This document shows, piece after piece, positions 35,921 to 45,235 of a stretch of 57,777 bases of DNA (positions are counted from its first letter, which is position 1; every line of letters begins with the position of its first letter). Position numbers and translations under genes: made by a program. The DNA comes from Sphingobacteriales bacterium. Its GTDB lineage: Bacteria; Bacteroidota; Bacteroidia; UKL13-3. The stretch spans positions 1 to 57,777 of the forward strand of contig JAJTEN010000011.1 of assembly GCA_021298155.1 (NCBI GenBank), read 5' to 3'. Below the pieces are notes generated by a model. It was given only the letters and a program-made list of their open reading frames with translations, did no database searches and had not been told where the DNA came from.

Positions 35921-37507
35921 ATGAAAATAAAACTACTTATTCTACATTTAATTTTATTATCCAATTTAACTTGGGGGCAAATTAGCATTTTAAATGCAGA
36001 TATGCCAAAAGTAAATGATACCCTAAGATACAGCAATGCAAGCAATAACTTGCTACCAAATACTTTTGTAGGTTCTGGAGCAAATTACACTTGGGATTTT
36101 ACTAATTTAACTATTCAAAATCAGGAAGTTCAGCGATATTTCCCTCCTACTGCAACCCCTTATCTCATTCAGTTTTTTAGCGCCTCCTACGGAATACCCG
36201 AGGGTAATCTTAATTTAGGTCCGGTTGGTGGTGGCACTGCGAGTAATGCCTTTAGTTTCTATAGAACCAATAATCAGTCGCTGGTGCAAGTTGGCAGAGG
36301 TGCAACCATTCAAAATTTGCCATTAGGAATTGTGTATACACAACGCGATACCATCTATAAATTTCCACTTGATTTTGGTGATACATTAAATGGAAATTAT
36401 AGCGGTGAGGCCAGTTTTCAAGCACTTGGAACATTGAAACAAATAGGAAGCAGAAATACGGTTGTTGATGGATGGGGCAATATTTCAACACCATTTGGTA
36501 CGTTTAACTGTTTACGTATAAAATCAAGGGTAATTGGTTCAGACTCTATTGTATTTGGCGGTTTCGGAATTCCAATTCCAAATGACAGAACAGAATATAT
36601 TTGGTTAGCGAAAGGAGAAAAGTACCCAATTCTAGAAGTGATTGTGAATAATTTAACCAATCAAATTACCAGTATTCGATTTAAAGACAGATATAGGCCC
36701 GAAGCGTATCTGAATAACGCAAACTTTACTGCAAACAGAACAATAGCCTCAACCGCTGATACAATTACACTTACAAGTACTTCATTAGGTAATCCAACAA
36801 ATTATTTTTGGGAAATAACTCCCAATAAATTTAATTATGTTTCGGGTACAAATGCATCTAGTGCTAGTCCGCGTTTACTTTTCACAGACACCGGAAATTA
36901 TACTGTTAAATTGAGAGTTACCTATTTTGGAGGGGGTGATGATACTGTAAAAGTGAACTATATTAAAATTAGACAAGCAGCCAAAGCTGCCTTTACGATT
37001 AGTAATAACTTTCCCAAATTAAATGAAACAGTATCCATTCAAGATGAAAGTACGGGTGATATTTTAACCTGGCAATGGACATTTACGCCGAATACAGGAA
37101 TTACGTATTTGGACGGAACGAGCAGTATTAGTAAAAATCCAGTCTTTAAATTCACACAAACTGGAACTTATGCCATACAATTAAGGGTTACTAATGTTGC
37201 TGGTGCAAACACACTTAGAAAAAACGATTATGTGCAGGTTTGGCCTACAGGAGAAGCGGAGCTAAAAAATGAAAGCATATTATCTTTTTTCCCAAATCCT
37301 GCATTTAATTCAATTCATATAAAATCAAATAATGCTGAACCAATACAGGTAAAAATAACTGACATATTAGGACATACTGTGATTAGCAAACGTATTGCAA
37401 ATGAAAGTGATAAAGAAATTAATATCGAACATTTACCGAAAGGTATTTATTTTATAGAATTGGTTCAAGGCAAACACAGCGGTATAGATCGACTCATTTT
37501 GAGATAA
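35921..37507 (+). CDS. Secreted PKD-domain protein with T9SS sorting domain
   Basis: A 528-residue secreted protein with signal peptide 1-20 (ending TWGQ). Residues 30-260 form a beta-rich domain of unknown family. Two PKD-like domains follow: about 265-345 (FTANRTIASTADTITLTST to TGNYTVKLRVTYFGG) and about 350-440 (AKAAFTISNNFPKLNETV to TGTYAIQLRVTNVAG). The C-terminal about 75 residues (ILSFFPNPAFNSI to IDRLILR) are a T9SS type A sorting domain. It is predicted to be surface-exposed or secreted; the binding target is not known. Confidence 0.82.
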   Translation: MKIKLLILHLILLSNLTWGQISILNADMPKVNDTLRYSNASNNLLPNTFVGSGANYTWDFTNLTIQNQEVQRYFPPTATPYLIQFFSASYGIPEGNLNLGPVGGGTASNAFSFYRTNNQSLVQVGRGATIQNLPLGIVYTQRDTIYKFPLDFGDTLNGNYSGEASFQALGTLKQIGSRNTVVDGWGNISTPFGTFNCLRIKSRVIGSDSIVFGGFGIPIPNDRTEYIWLAKGEKYPILEVIVNNLTNQITSIRFKDRYRPEAYLNNANFTANRTIASTADTITLTSTSLGNPTNYFWEITPNKFNYVSGTNASSASPRLLFTDTGNYTVKLRVTYFGGGDDTVKVNYIKIRQAAKAAFTISNNFPKLNETVSIQDESTGDILTWQWTFTPNTGITYLDGTSSISKNPVFKFTQTGTYAIQLRVTNVAGANTLRKNDYVQVWPTGEAELKNESILSFFPNPAFNSIHIKSNNAEPIQVKITDILGHTVISKRIANESDKEINIEHLPKGIYFIELVQGKHSGIDRLILR

Positions 37508-37522
37508 AATTAGACAACTCTG

Positions 37523-37555
37523 TTGAAAAACGCTGAAGCGCTTTCTATATATTTG
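37523..37555 (+). promoter_or_regulatory. Weak candidate promoter of recN
   Basis: TATATTTG at 37548-37555 is a full -7 match; the nearest TTG (37523-37525) is 22 bases upstream, slightly too far. No copy of the cassette operator GTTAATTAAATTAAC is present. Confidence 0.35.
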
Positions 37556-37565
37556 TTGCCAAATC

Positions 37566-39236
37566 ATGTTAAGGGAATTAAAAATTAGAAATTATGCTAT
37601 CATTCGTGAAACTGAAATAAAGTTTCATGAAGGATTAAGCATTATAACAGGTGAAACCGGTGCAGGAAAATCAATATTAATGGGTGCACTTGGGTTAATT
37701 TTGGGTGATAGAGCAGATTCTAAAGTGATTTTAGAAGGAACAGACAAATGTATAGTTGAGGCAACCTTTGCCATTGAAACCTGCAAACTCCAAGATTTTT
37801 TTGAGCAACATGAGTTAGATTATGAAGCAGTTTGCGTGATCAGAAGGGAACTTACAAGCAGTGGGAAATCTCGCGCATTTATTAATGATACGCCAGTAAA
37901 CTTACCCGTTCTAAAGCAACTTGGCTATAAACTGATAGATATTGTTTCTCAACATGAAACACTTGAGTTAAATGAAGGACAATTTCAATTAAGCGTTTTA
38001 GATGCAATGGCAGATGTGTTGCAGTTGAAAACCGCCTACAAATCGAGCTTTAAGGAATATAAATCTAAACAGCAAGAATTAGACGAGCTCATCAAAAAAG
38101 AAGCAAAGGCGAAACAGGATGAAGATTACCTCCGTTTTGTATTGAATGAGATTGTAGACCTAAATCCCCTTGAAAATGAACAAGAGGAATTAGAAAAAAA
38201 ACTAGATGAATTAAGTCACGCAGAAACTATACAACAAGCTTGTATACATGCAAGTCATGCCTTTGAGGGTTCAGAGTCAGCAATATTGGATCAGCTTAAA
38301 AACGTAAAACAGATTTTAACAGGTGCAGCTAAGCACCATTTAGGCATTCAGAATTTGCTGCCAAGGATTGAGAGTAATTGGGTAGACCTAAAAGATATTT
38401 CGCAAGAATTATCTCAAATAGTAGAAAAGACAGTCTCAGATCCAAATGCCTTAAATGCTGTTGAACATAGGTTGCAAAGTATTTATGCATTACAAAAAAA
38501 GCATCGGGTTCAAAGCAATTTAGAAATTATTGAATTAAAAGAAAAGTTTGAAAAACAACTGCATGATTTAAGCTCACTAGAATCTCGTATTGCAGAAATT
38601 TCTGCTATGTTGCAAAAGTTAGCCATTGAAACAGAAGAATTGGCTCATCAACTTAGAGTGAAACGCAAGCATACAATTCCTGAAATAGAAAAAAGCGTTA
38701 ACGCTTTGCTAGAAGAAGTGGCGCTCATGAACGCGCATTTTGAAATAGAATTTCATGAGTTAAATTTTAACCAAGCGAGTATTCATGGCATAGATGAAAT
38801 AGTTTTTCTATTTAGTGCCAATAAAGGATTTAAGCCGCAACCAATTAACAAGGTAGCAAGTGGAGGAGAATTAAGCCGACTTATGCTTTGCATTCAATCA
38901 CTCATGGCTAACAAAATGGAATTGCCAAGTATGGTATTTGATGAAATAGACACGGGAATTTCAGGAGAAGCAGCTCAGAAAGTTGCAAATGTTATGCGAA
39001 AATATGCGCAATCACATCAAGTAATTGCGATTTCACACTTGCCACAAATTGCTGCAAAAGCAGACGAACACTTGTATGTATATAAAAGTTCGGATGGCTC
39101 GCATACACAAACCGCCATTAAACAATTGAATACAACAGAACGCATCCAAGAGATTGCTAGAATGCTGAGTGGAGAAAACCCTTCTGAGAAGGTTTTAGCC
39201 GCCGCTAGCGAGCTAATTGGGATTTCTGATAATTAA
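37566..39236 (+). CDS. recN: DNA repair protein RecN
   Basis: An SMC-like ATPase for double-strand-break repair. Residues 1-160 hold the Walker A GETGAGKS (29-36) with ILMGALGLILGDRAD; a long coiled coil fills about 160-400; the C-terminal head has the ABC signature VASGGELSRLML and Walker B MVFDEIDTGISG, followed by the HLPQIAAKAD D-loop/His region. At 556 residues it is normal length. It is transcribed with the DUF4290 gene 21 bases downstream. Confidence 0.95.
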   Translation: MLRELKIRNYAIIRETEIKFHEGLSIITGETGAGKSILMGALGLILGDRADSKVILEGTDKCIVEATFAIETCKLQDFFEQHELDYEAVCVIRRELTSSGKSRAFINDTPVNLPVLKQLGYKLIDIVSQHETLELNEGQFQLSVLDAMADVLQLKTAYKSSFKEYKSKQQELDELIKKEAKAKQDEDYLRFVLNEIVDLNPLENEQEELEKKLDELSHAETIQQACIHASHAFEGSESAILDQLKNVKQILTGAAKHHLGIQNLLPRIESNWVDLKDISQELSQIVEKTVSDPNALNAVEHRLQSIYALQKKHRVQSNLEIIELKEKFEKQLHDLSSLESRIAEISAMLQKLAIETEELAHQLRVKRKHTIPEIEKSVNALLEEVALMNAHFEIEFHELNFNQASIHGIDEIVFLFSANKGFKPQPINKVASGGELSRLMLCIQSLMANKMELPSMVFDEIDTGISGEAAQKVANVMRKYAQSHQVIAISHLPQIAAKADEHLYVYKSSDGSHTQTAIKQLNTTERIQEIARMLSGENPSEKVLAAASELIGISDN

Positions 39237-39257
39237 AATTATATTGCCAAACATAAG

Positions 39258-39944
39258 ATGACATTAAGTTTAGAATACAACACAGAAAGAGGCAAATTAC
39301 ATATTTCTGAATATGGAAGAATTATTCAGCGATTAATTGCATTTGCCGTAAGCGAGCCAAGCCGCGAACGCCGCCAAATAATTGCAAATGATATCATCAA
39401 ACTTATGGGGCAACTCAATCCACATTTGCGAGATGTTGCAGACTACAAGCATAAATTATGGGATCACCTATTTGTAATGAGTGATTTTAAGCTAGACGTT
39501 GACTCACCCTACCCAAAACCGAGTCCGGAAACCATTAAATCTAAACCGAGTCCACTAGCCTACCCTCAATCAAAGATCAAATTTAGATTCTATGGAAAAA
39601 TAGTTCCTAAAATGATTGAAAAAATTTCCGATTTTGAGGAAGGTCCTTCAAGAACAGCCTATATTAATGCCATTGGATCATTTATGAAAATGAGTTCTAA
39701 GGCATGGAACCTAGAGATGCTTAACGATGAAGAAGTAATGAATCATCTTGAAAGCTTAAGTCAGGGTAAAATTAGTGTTAACGAAAGCGATGATTTGCAA
39801 TTTAAAAACATGCAACAACGAAAAGTGACAGCGATTGGTGAGGATAAATTTACCAATCATAGAAATAATAACAATAATCAGAATCGCAATAAATTCAATA
39901 AAAACAAGAACAGAAATTTCAAGAATTTCAAAAATGGGCGCTAA
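39258..39944 (+). CDS. DUF4290 protein with Asn/Lys/Arg-rich tail
   Basis: A 228-residue member of the Bacteroidota-specific DUF4290 family: the conserved N-terminus has LEYNTERGKLHISEYGRIIQ and the core has LWDHLFVMSDFKLDVDSPYP. The last 35 residues are low-complexity Asn, Lys and Arg with some Phe, probably disordered and nucleic-acid-binding. Function unknown. The pairing with recN is common enough in this phylum to hint at a chromosome-related role, but this is an inference from position only. Confidence 0.85.
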   Translation: MTLSLEYNTERGKLHISEYGRIIQRLIAFAVSEPSRERRQIIANDIIKLMGQLNPHLRDVADYKHKLWDHLFVMSDFKLDVDSPYPKPSPETIKSKPSPLAYPQSKIKFRFYGKIVPKMIEKISDFEEGPSRTAYINAIGSFMKMSSKAWNLEMLNDEEVMNHLESLSQGKISVNESDDLQFKNMQQRKVTAIGEDKFTNHRNNNNNQNRNKFNKNKNRNFKNFKNGR

Positions 39945-39998
39945 CAGCTAGTGCGCTGCAATCTTGTTTGTATTTTTAATGATACCTATGAAAATTCA

Positions 39999-40811
39999 TT
40001 AAACGGCTACCTCATGATCACGAAGGGCTTGATTTAATGATGTTTTTAAGTCGGTACTCTCTTTACGTTTACCAATAATTAATGCACAAGGTACTTGGTA
40101 TGAGCCTGAAGGAAATTGTTTGGTATAAGAACCTGGAATAACCACAGACCTTGCTGGTACTTTACCTTGATAGGTAATAGGCTCTTCACCTGTTACATCA
40201 ATAATTTTTGTGCTCATGGTAAGGGTAACGCCAGCCCCTAAAACGGCTTCTTTTTCTACGTGAACACCCTCTACTACGATACATCGAGAGCCAATAAAAC
40301 AATTGTCTTCAATAATGACTGGAGCGGCCTGAACAGGTTCTAATACACCTCCAATACCAACGCCACCAGATAAGTGAACATGTTTTCCAATTTGTGCGCA
40401 ACTACCCACAGTAGCCCAAGTATCAACCATTGTTCCTTCATCAACGTATGCCCCAATATTTACATAACTTGGCATTAAAATAGTCCCCTTACTTAAATAA
40501 GCGCCATATCTTGCAATTGCATGTGGCACTACCCTAACACCTAAAGCTGCATAATTTTTCTTCAATGCCATTTTATCATGAAACTCCATGGGTCCTATCT
40601 CAATTGTTTCCATTTTGCGAATTGGAAAGTATAAAATAACTGCTTTTTTCACCCAATCGTTCACCTTCCAACCTGCTGGTGTTGGCTCTGCTACGCGCAA
40701 TTTACCTTTATCTAATAACTCAATTACTTCGTTTATGGCATCTTGTGTATCAATTGCTGATAAAAGAGAACGATCTTCCCACGCTGCTTCAATAATGTGT
40801 TGTAAATTCAT
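39999..40811 (-). CDS. dapD: Tetrahydrodipicolinate N-succinyltransferase
   Basis: DapD catalyses succinylation of tetrahydrodipicolinate in the lysine/meso-diaminopimelate pathway. The 270 residues show an N-terminal helical domain and the left-handed beta-helix hexapeptide repeats with GTILMPSYVNIGAYVDEGTMVDTWATVGSCAQIG and VHLSGGVGIGGVLEPVQAAPVIIEDNCFIGSR, the family signature. Start ATG at 40809-40811. It is divergent from ung with 47 bases between the starts. Confidence 0.95.
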   Translation of the reverse strand: MNLQHIIEAAWEDRSLLSAIDTQDAINEVIELLDKGKLRVAEPTPAGWKVNDWVKKAVILYFPIRKMETIEIGPMEFHDKMALKKNYAALGVRVVPHAIARYGAYLSKGTILMPSYVNIGAYVDEGTMVDTWATVGSCAQIGKHVHLSGGVGIGGVLEPVQAAPVIIEDNCFIGSRCIVVEGVHVEKEAVLGAGVTLTMSTKIIDVTGEEPITYQGKVPARSVVIPGSYTKQFPSGSYQVPCALIIGKRKESTDLKTSLNQALRDHEVAV

Positions 40812-40858
40812 GTGGCAAATGTGAACTTCAAAAGCTTAAATTGCAAGAAAAAAATAGC

Positions 40859-41530
40859 ATGCTGAACCAAACAGCGGATACAGATTGGAATAACATTTTA
40901 AAGGATGCATTTGCCCAAGAAAGTTATGCGCAATTGATGGCATTTCTTGAAGGTGAATATCAGGGTAAAATCCCTATACTTCCTCCAATTTCTGAGGTTT
41001 TTGCTTGCTTTGAGCTTACACCCTTTCAACAAGTTAAGCTTGTTATTATTGGTCAAGATCCCTACCACGGTTCGAACCAAGCTCATGGATTATGCTTTTC
41101 TGTTCATACTGGTGTAAAAACCCCACCTTCTTTAAGAAATATTTTCAAAGCCCTAGCATATGATTTTCCGGGCTACCAAACGCCAAATCATGGTAATTTA
41201 ACACATTGGGCAAAACAAGGTGTATTACTATTAAATTCGGTATTAACAGTGAGAGAAAACATGGCAGGATCTCACCAAAATAAAGGATGGGAATTATTTA
41301 CCGATACAGTTATTGAACAAATAAGTAAACAAAAAGAACATGTAGTTTTTTTATTATGGGGCAATGCAGCCATCAAGAAGAAGGATTTAATTAATAGTTC
41401 TAAACACCTTGTTTTAGAGGCGCCACATCCATCTCCATTATCTGCTCATAAAGGGTTTATAAATTGCAAACACTTTTCAAAAGCCAATGAATATCTATTG
41501 GCAAATGAGCAACAAGCCATCGTTTGGTAG
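40859..41530 (+). CDS. ung: Uracil-DNA glycosylase
   Basis: Family-1 UDG that removes uracil from DNA. The catalytic motif GQDPYHG is at residues 65-71 (Asp67), and the His motif APHPSPLSAHKGF near 186; the uracil-binding Phe and Asn (LCFSV, LLLNSVLTV) are also present. The start is the ATG at 40859, giving 223 residues; a TTG six codons upstream is possible but the family does not require it. It is convergent with the START-like gene, 7 bases apart. Confidence 0.95.
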   Translation: MLNQTADTDWNNILKDAFAQESYAQLMAFLEGEYQGKIPILPPISEVFACFELTPFQQVKLVIIGQDPYHGSNQAHGLCFSVHTGVKTPPSLRNIFKALAYDFPGYQTPNHGNLTHWAKQGVLLLNSVLTVRENMAGSHQNKGWELFTDTVIEQISKQKEHVVFLLWGNAAIKKKDLINSSKHLVLEAPHPSPLSAHKGFINCKHFSKANEYLLANEQQAIVW

Positions 41531-41537
41531 TTTGGTT

Positions 41538-41924
41538 TTATTCTGTATAAAAATCAATCAAAGAACCAACATACTCATTCGTCCAACCTTCAATTAAGTC
41601 ATTATATTCTTCATCTGGAATATTTGTTTGCCTTACCTCTAGTGATGTTCCTTGATTGTGTGCATGCAATTTAAGCGTTACTATACTTGGGGCTTCTGCT
41701 TCTTCATCTCCAAAATACCATTGCTGAACCAATTTTTTATTGGGCTCAAATTCTAAATTTTTGCCAATGATGCTTCCATCCCAAAGCGAAAACTCGGTAT
41801 TGGGTTCAGCCACAAAAGTTGCTTGATCGCCTGTCCACAACATGATGGTTGGCTCCTGGGTTAGTGCTAAGTATACATCTTCTGGAGGGGCCGGGATGAT
41901 GTAATATTTTTTGAAATCTTTCAC
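41538..41924 (-). CDS. START-like (SRPBCC/AHSA1) domain protein
   Basis: A 128-residue single-domain protein of the SRPBCC superfamily, similar to AHSA1-like: it starts FKKYYIIPAPPEDVYLALTQ, with WDGSIIGKNLEFEPNKKLVQQWYFGD in the middle and TNEYVGSLIDFYTE at the end. These proteins bind hydrophobic ligands in a deep cavity; the ligand is unknown here. The start codon is GTG at 41922-41924. Confidence 0.82.
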   Translation of the reverse strand: MKDFKKYYIIPAPPEDVYLALTQEPTIMLWTGDQATFVAEPNTEFSLWDGSIIGKNLEFEPNKKLVQQWYFGDEEAEAPSIVTLKLHAHNQGTSLEVRQTNIPDEEYNDLIEGWTNEYVGSLIDFYTE

Positions 41925-42000
41925 TTGGTAAAAGTAAAGAAATGAAATGATATTTTATATTTTGGTTTAATGAACGAATATGTTTTAGTTTGCTATTGAT

Positions 42001-43191
42001 ATGGAATTAGCATTAAAAATTAAAGCGGCGGCGACCGATATAGCCGAAGAATTAGTAGCCATAAGGAGGCATTTACATAGTCATCCAGAATTGTCTTTTC
42101 AAGAATACAATACGGTGGCTTATGTTAAAGCGCAGCTTGAAAGTATGGGGATAACCCGAATAAAAAGTTTAGCTCAAACCGGATTAGAAGTGTTAATTGA
42201 AGGCATAAACCCGCATAAAAAAGTTGTAGCCTTAAGAGCCGATATGGATGCATTACCTATTTTGGAGGCTAACGAGGTAACGTATAAATCTAAGAATATT
42301 GGCGTAATGCATGCATGTGGTCACGACGTGCACACCGCATGTTTATTGGGTGTTGCCAAAATTTTGAATACTATTACCGATCAATTTGAAGGTACTGTAA
42401 AATTAATTTTTCAACCCGGTGAAGAAAAGTTACCCGGCGGCGCCTCAGTTATGATTGCAGAGGGCGTTTTAGAAAATCCTAACGTGAATGCCATTATTGG
42501 ACAACATGTGATGCCTTTAATACCTGTTGGTAAAATTGGCTTTAGAAGTGGTTTGTATATGGCCAGCACCGATGAGTTGTATGTAACCATTAAAGGTAAA
42601 GGTGGACACGGAGCTATGCCCCACTTGTGCATAGACCCTGTTGTAATTTCTGCACAGATGATTATTGCTTTGCAACAATTGGTAAGCAGACAAGCAAATC
42701 CAATATTACCAAGTGTATTAAGCTTTGGTAAGGTAATAGCTAATGGAGCTACTAATGTGATTCCAAATGAAGTTTATCTGGAGGGCACCTTTAGAACTTT
42801 AGACGAGTTATGGCGTAAAAGAGCTCATGAATTAATGCTCAGAACAGCAAAATCTATTGCTGAAGGCATGGGGGCGGAGGTAAATTTTGAAATCAAAAGA
42901 GGGTATCCTTGCCTTCACAATAATCCCGAGTTAACAGCTCGCAGCAAGGCAGCAGCAATTGAGTACATGGGATCTGAAAATATTATAGATTTAGATATCT
43001 GGATGGCTGCAGAGGACTTTGCCTATTACTCTCAGGAAACTACGGCTTGTTTTTACAGGCTTGGAACCAGAAATGAAGCAAAAGGTATTACATCAGGTGT
43101 TCACACACCAAGCTTTGATATTGATGAAAACGCCTTAGAGATTGGAACGGGACTAATGACCTATTTAGCCCTTAAAGAACTTAGTGCTTAA
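42001..43191 (+). CDS. M20-family amidohydrolase
   Basis: A 396-residue metallopeptidase of family M20D, hydrolysing N-acyl amino acids or hippurate-like amides. Metal-binding residues are in HACGHDVHTACLLG (His, Asp/His), the catalytic Glu pair in FQPGEEKLPGGA, His in GHGAMPH, and the C-terminal His in GVHTPSFDID. The dimerisation domain lies at about 185-300. Its TAA stop shares bases with the stop of the convergent LysR gene (TTAA at 43188-43191). Confidence 0.92.
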   Translation: MELALKIKAAATDIAEELVAIRRHLHSHPELSFQEYNTVAYVKAQLESMGITRIKSLAQTGLEVLIEGINPHKKVVALRADMDALPILEANEVTYKSKNIGVMHACGHDVHTACLLGVAKILNTITDQFEGTVKLIFQPGEEKLPGGASVMIAEGVLENPNVNAIIGQHVMPLIPVGKIGFRSGLYMASTDELYVTIKGKGGHGAMPHLCIDPVVISAQMIIALQQLVSRQANPILPSVLSFGKVIANGATNVIPNEVYLEGTFRTLDELWRKRAHELMLRTAKSIAEGMGAEVNFEIKRGYPCLHNNPELTARSKAAAIEYMGSENIIDLDIWMAAEDFAYYSQETTACFYRLGTRNEAKGITSGVHTPSFDIDENALEIGTGLMTYLALKELSA

Positions 43192-44111
43192 TATTCTTCG
43201 TACCAACTAAATTTTTCTTCAACAATAGACGTCTTTTCTTTTTTCAAATGTGCTAAAAAAGCCGAGGCTACGGGTGATAGTTTTTTATTCTTTAGCCAAA
43301 TCATACTCCAATTAGATTTTATTGGTAAGCCTGGAGTTGGAATAATATGTAATTCTTTGTTATGGAGTTCATTTTTAATTCCGATTAAAGGCATTATAGA
43401 ATAACCCAATCCGGCCATTAATGCTTGTTTCACAGCTTCATTAGAAGACAACTCCAATTTCTTTAAAACCGAAATTTGTTTTTGTTGAAAATAACGCTCC
43501 ATGATTTGCCTGGTACCTGAACCTTTTTCTCTAAAAATAAGCGGCAAATCTTTAAACACATCCTTTGGTGAGCCTCCAATTTTTTCCTCTGGTATTTTAC
43601 TGCCAACTAAATACAATTTATTATACAACAAGTTTAGTTTTTCAATTTGCATATTTGCTGGTAAAATAGATACCAAGGCAAAATCAATTTCATTGTTTTC
43701 TAAACTCTCGGCAACCATTTGTTTATTTGTTACCTCAACATTTAGTTCTATCCCATCATTTTCTGCTATAAATTTGGATAAAAAATAAGGTAATACATAT
43801 TTTCCTGTTGAAACCACAGATATTTTCAATCTACCGGTTAATTTACCTTTAAATGCTTGGGTTTTATAGTTTATGGCACTAACTTGATTCAGGATATTTT
43901 CAGCAGCTAGAGCAATTTCCTTTCCAAATTCAGTAATATAAATTTTTCTTCCAATTATCTCTGTAAGTGGAATATCAAATTGATCTTGAAAGTTTTTTAA
44001 TTGAATTGAAACAGCTGGTTGGGTTAAATTCATTGCTTCAGAAGCTTTTGTAACGCTTTTTAATTGCACAACTTTTAAAAATATCTGCAATTGGTTTAGG
44101 GTATAGTTCAT
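43188..44111 (-). CDS. LysR-family regulator, probable control of sbtA
   Basis: A 307-residue LysR-type transcription factor. Residues 1-60 are the winged HTH (FLKVVQLKSVTKASEAMNLTQPAVSIQLKNFQ); the effector-binding domain follows with LPLIFREKGSGTRQIMER. It is divergent from the SbtA transporter gene, the usual layout of a LysR activator and its target, and the overall layout recalls the CmpR/CbbR type of regulator for carbon uptake. The 161-base region between them holds a 7-5-7 dyad at 44135-44153. The effector is unknown. Confidence 0.85.
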   Translation of the reverse strand: MNYTLNQLQIFLKVVQLKSVTKASEAMNLTQPAVSIQLKNFQDQFDIPLTEIIGRKIYITEFGKEIALAAENILNQVSAINYKTQAFKGKLTGRLKISVVSTGKYVLPYFLSKFIAENDGIELNVEVTNKQMVAESLENNEIDFALVSILPANMQIEKLNLLYNKLYLVGSKIPEEKIGGSPKDVFKDLPLIFREKGSGTRQIMERYFQQKQISVLKKLELSSNEAVKQALMAGLGYSIMPLIGIKNELHNKELHIIPTPGLPIKSNWSMIWLKNKKLSPVASAFLAHLKKEKTSIVEEKFSWYEEY

Positions 44112-44134
44112 TAATTTTATTTATGTTTATTATG

Positions 44135-44153
44135 AATATTTCAAATAAATATT
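44135..44153. promoter_or_regulatory. Candidate LysR binding site between lysR and sbtA
   Basis: AATATTT-CAAAT-AAATATT is a perfect inverted repeat with 7-base arms and 5-base spacer, containing the T-N11-A framework of LysR boxes. It lies 24 bases upstream of the LysR start, where autoregulation is usual. Confidence 0.45.
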
Positions 44154-44272
44154 AATTAAAGTTAAGAAGTTTCTTTGTATTATCAAACTATTTATTTATA
44201 TTAAAGTTTTTAATCATTAATATAAATTATACAAGATTCAATAATTTTCTCTCGACTTATCACATATTTATA

Positions 44273-45235
44273 ATGAATTTAAATCTACTCATAGAAAATT
44301 TAACCAACCCAGCTTTACTATTTTTTGCACTTGGAATTTTAGCTGTGTATCTAAAAAGTGATTTAGAAATTCCGCCCAACTCTTCAAAATTCATTTCCTT
44401 ATACTTACTCTTTGCAATTGGATTTAAAGGTGGTCAGGAATTATCGCACCAAGATATCAACAGTGAAATCATTTTGTCAATCCTATTTGGAATAAATATT
44501 TCAATGATTATTCCACTCTACTCTTTTTTCATATTGCGGCGTAAGCTTAACATCTTTGATTCAGGCGCCATAGCTGCAGCATACGGTTCTGTTAGCGCTG
44601 TTACCTTTGTTACAGCGGCTTCGTATCTAGAATCACAACAGCTGAACTTGCATGGTCACATGGTAGCCATCATGGCGTTAATGGAATCTCCAGCAATTAT
44701 AATTTCATTGGTACTTATCTCTGTGGCAAATAAGGATAGTAAAGAAAACCTAAAAAAAGGAAATGTAATTCGTCATTCCTTCACCAACGGTAGTGTGTTA
44801 TTAATTATTGGAAGTTTAATTATTGGTTATGTTGCAAATGCCAAGCAAGCGGAGGGTATTAAACCATTTACCAATGATTTATTTAAAGGTTTCTTGGCTA
44901 TATTCCTGTTAGACATGGGAATTAGTAGTGGTAAAAAACTAAAATCTTTTTTCGCATTTGGATGGTTTCCAGTAATTTTTGCTGTGTTTATGCCACTCAT
45001 TAATGGTTGTTTGGTGGCGTTTTTTAGCCAGTATGTAACCAGCGATATAAGTAACCGATTTATGTTTGCGATTTTAGCTGCAAGTGCTTCATATATAGCA
45101 GTCCCAGCCACCATGAAAATATCTGTTCCAAAAGCCAATCCGGGATTGTTTTTACCGATGGCTTTGGCGCTTACCTTTCCGGTGAATATTACTGTTGGAA
45201 TGCCATTGTATTTTTTAGTAGTTCAAAATTTCTAA
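44273..45235 (+). CDS. sbtA: Sodium-dependent bicarbonate transporter (SbtA family)
   Basis: A 320-residue inner-membrane protein with about ten hydrophobic segments, matching the SbtA family of high-affinity Na+/bicarbonate symporters: LSHQDINSEIILSILFG, YGSVSAVTFVTAASYLE near residue 105, HMVAIMALMESPAIIISL near 130, ASASYIAVPATMKISVPKANPGLFLPMALALTFPVNITVGMPLY at the C-terminus. First known from cyanobacteria; also found in heterotrophs that fix CO2 by anaplerotic carboxylation. No SbtB regulator or carbonic anhydrase gene is adjacent. Its stop overlaps that of HMG-CoA lyase by 4 bases. Confidence 0.88.
   Translation: MNLNLLIENLTNPALLFFALGILAVYLKSDLEIPPNSSKFISLYLLFAIGFKGGQELSHQDINSEIILSILFGINISMIIPLYSFFILRRKLNIFDSGAIAAAYGSVSAVTFVTAASYLESQQLNLHGHMVAIMALMESPAIIISLVLISVANKDSKENLKKGNVIRHSFTNGSVLLIIGSLIIGYVANAKQAEGIKPFTNDLFKGFLAIFLLDMGISSGKKLKSFFAFGWFPVIFAVFMPLINGCLVAFFSQYVTSDISNRFMFAILAASASYIAVPATMKISVPKANPGLFLPMALALTFPVNITVGMPLYFLVVQNF

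Noticed and set aside
37508-37565. Damage operator in front of recN
   Set aside because: RecN is a damage gene in many bacteria, but no copy of GTTAATTAAATTAAC or similar dyad is present here.
39945-39998. Possible CAGC/GCTG terminator between the DUF4290 and dapD genes
   Set aside because: The stem has only four base pairs and no T run follows.
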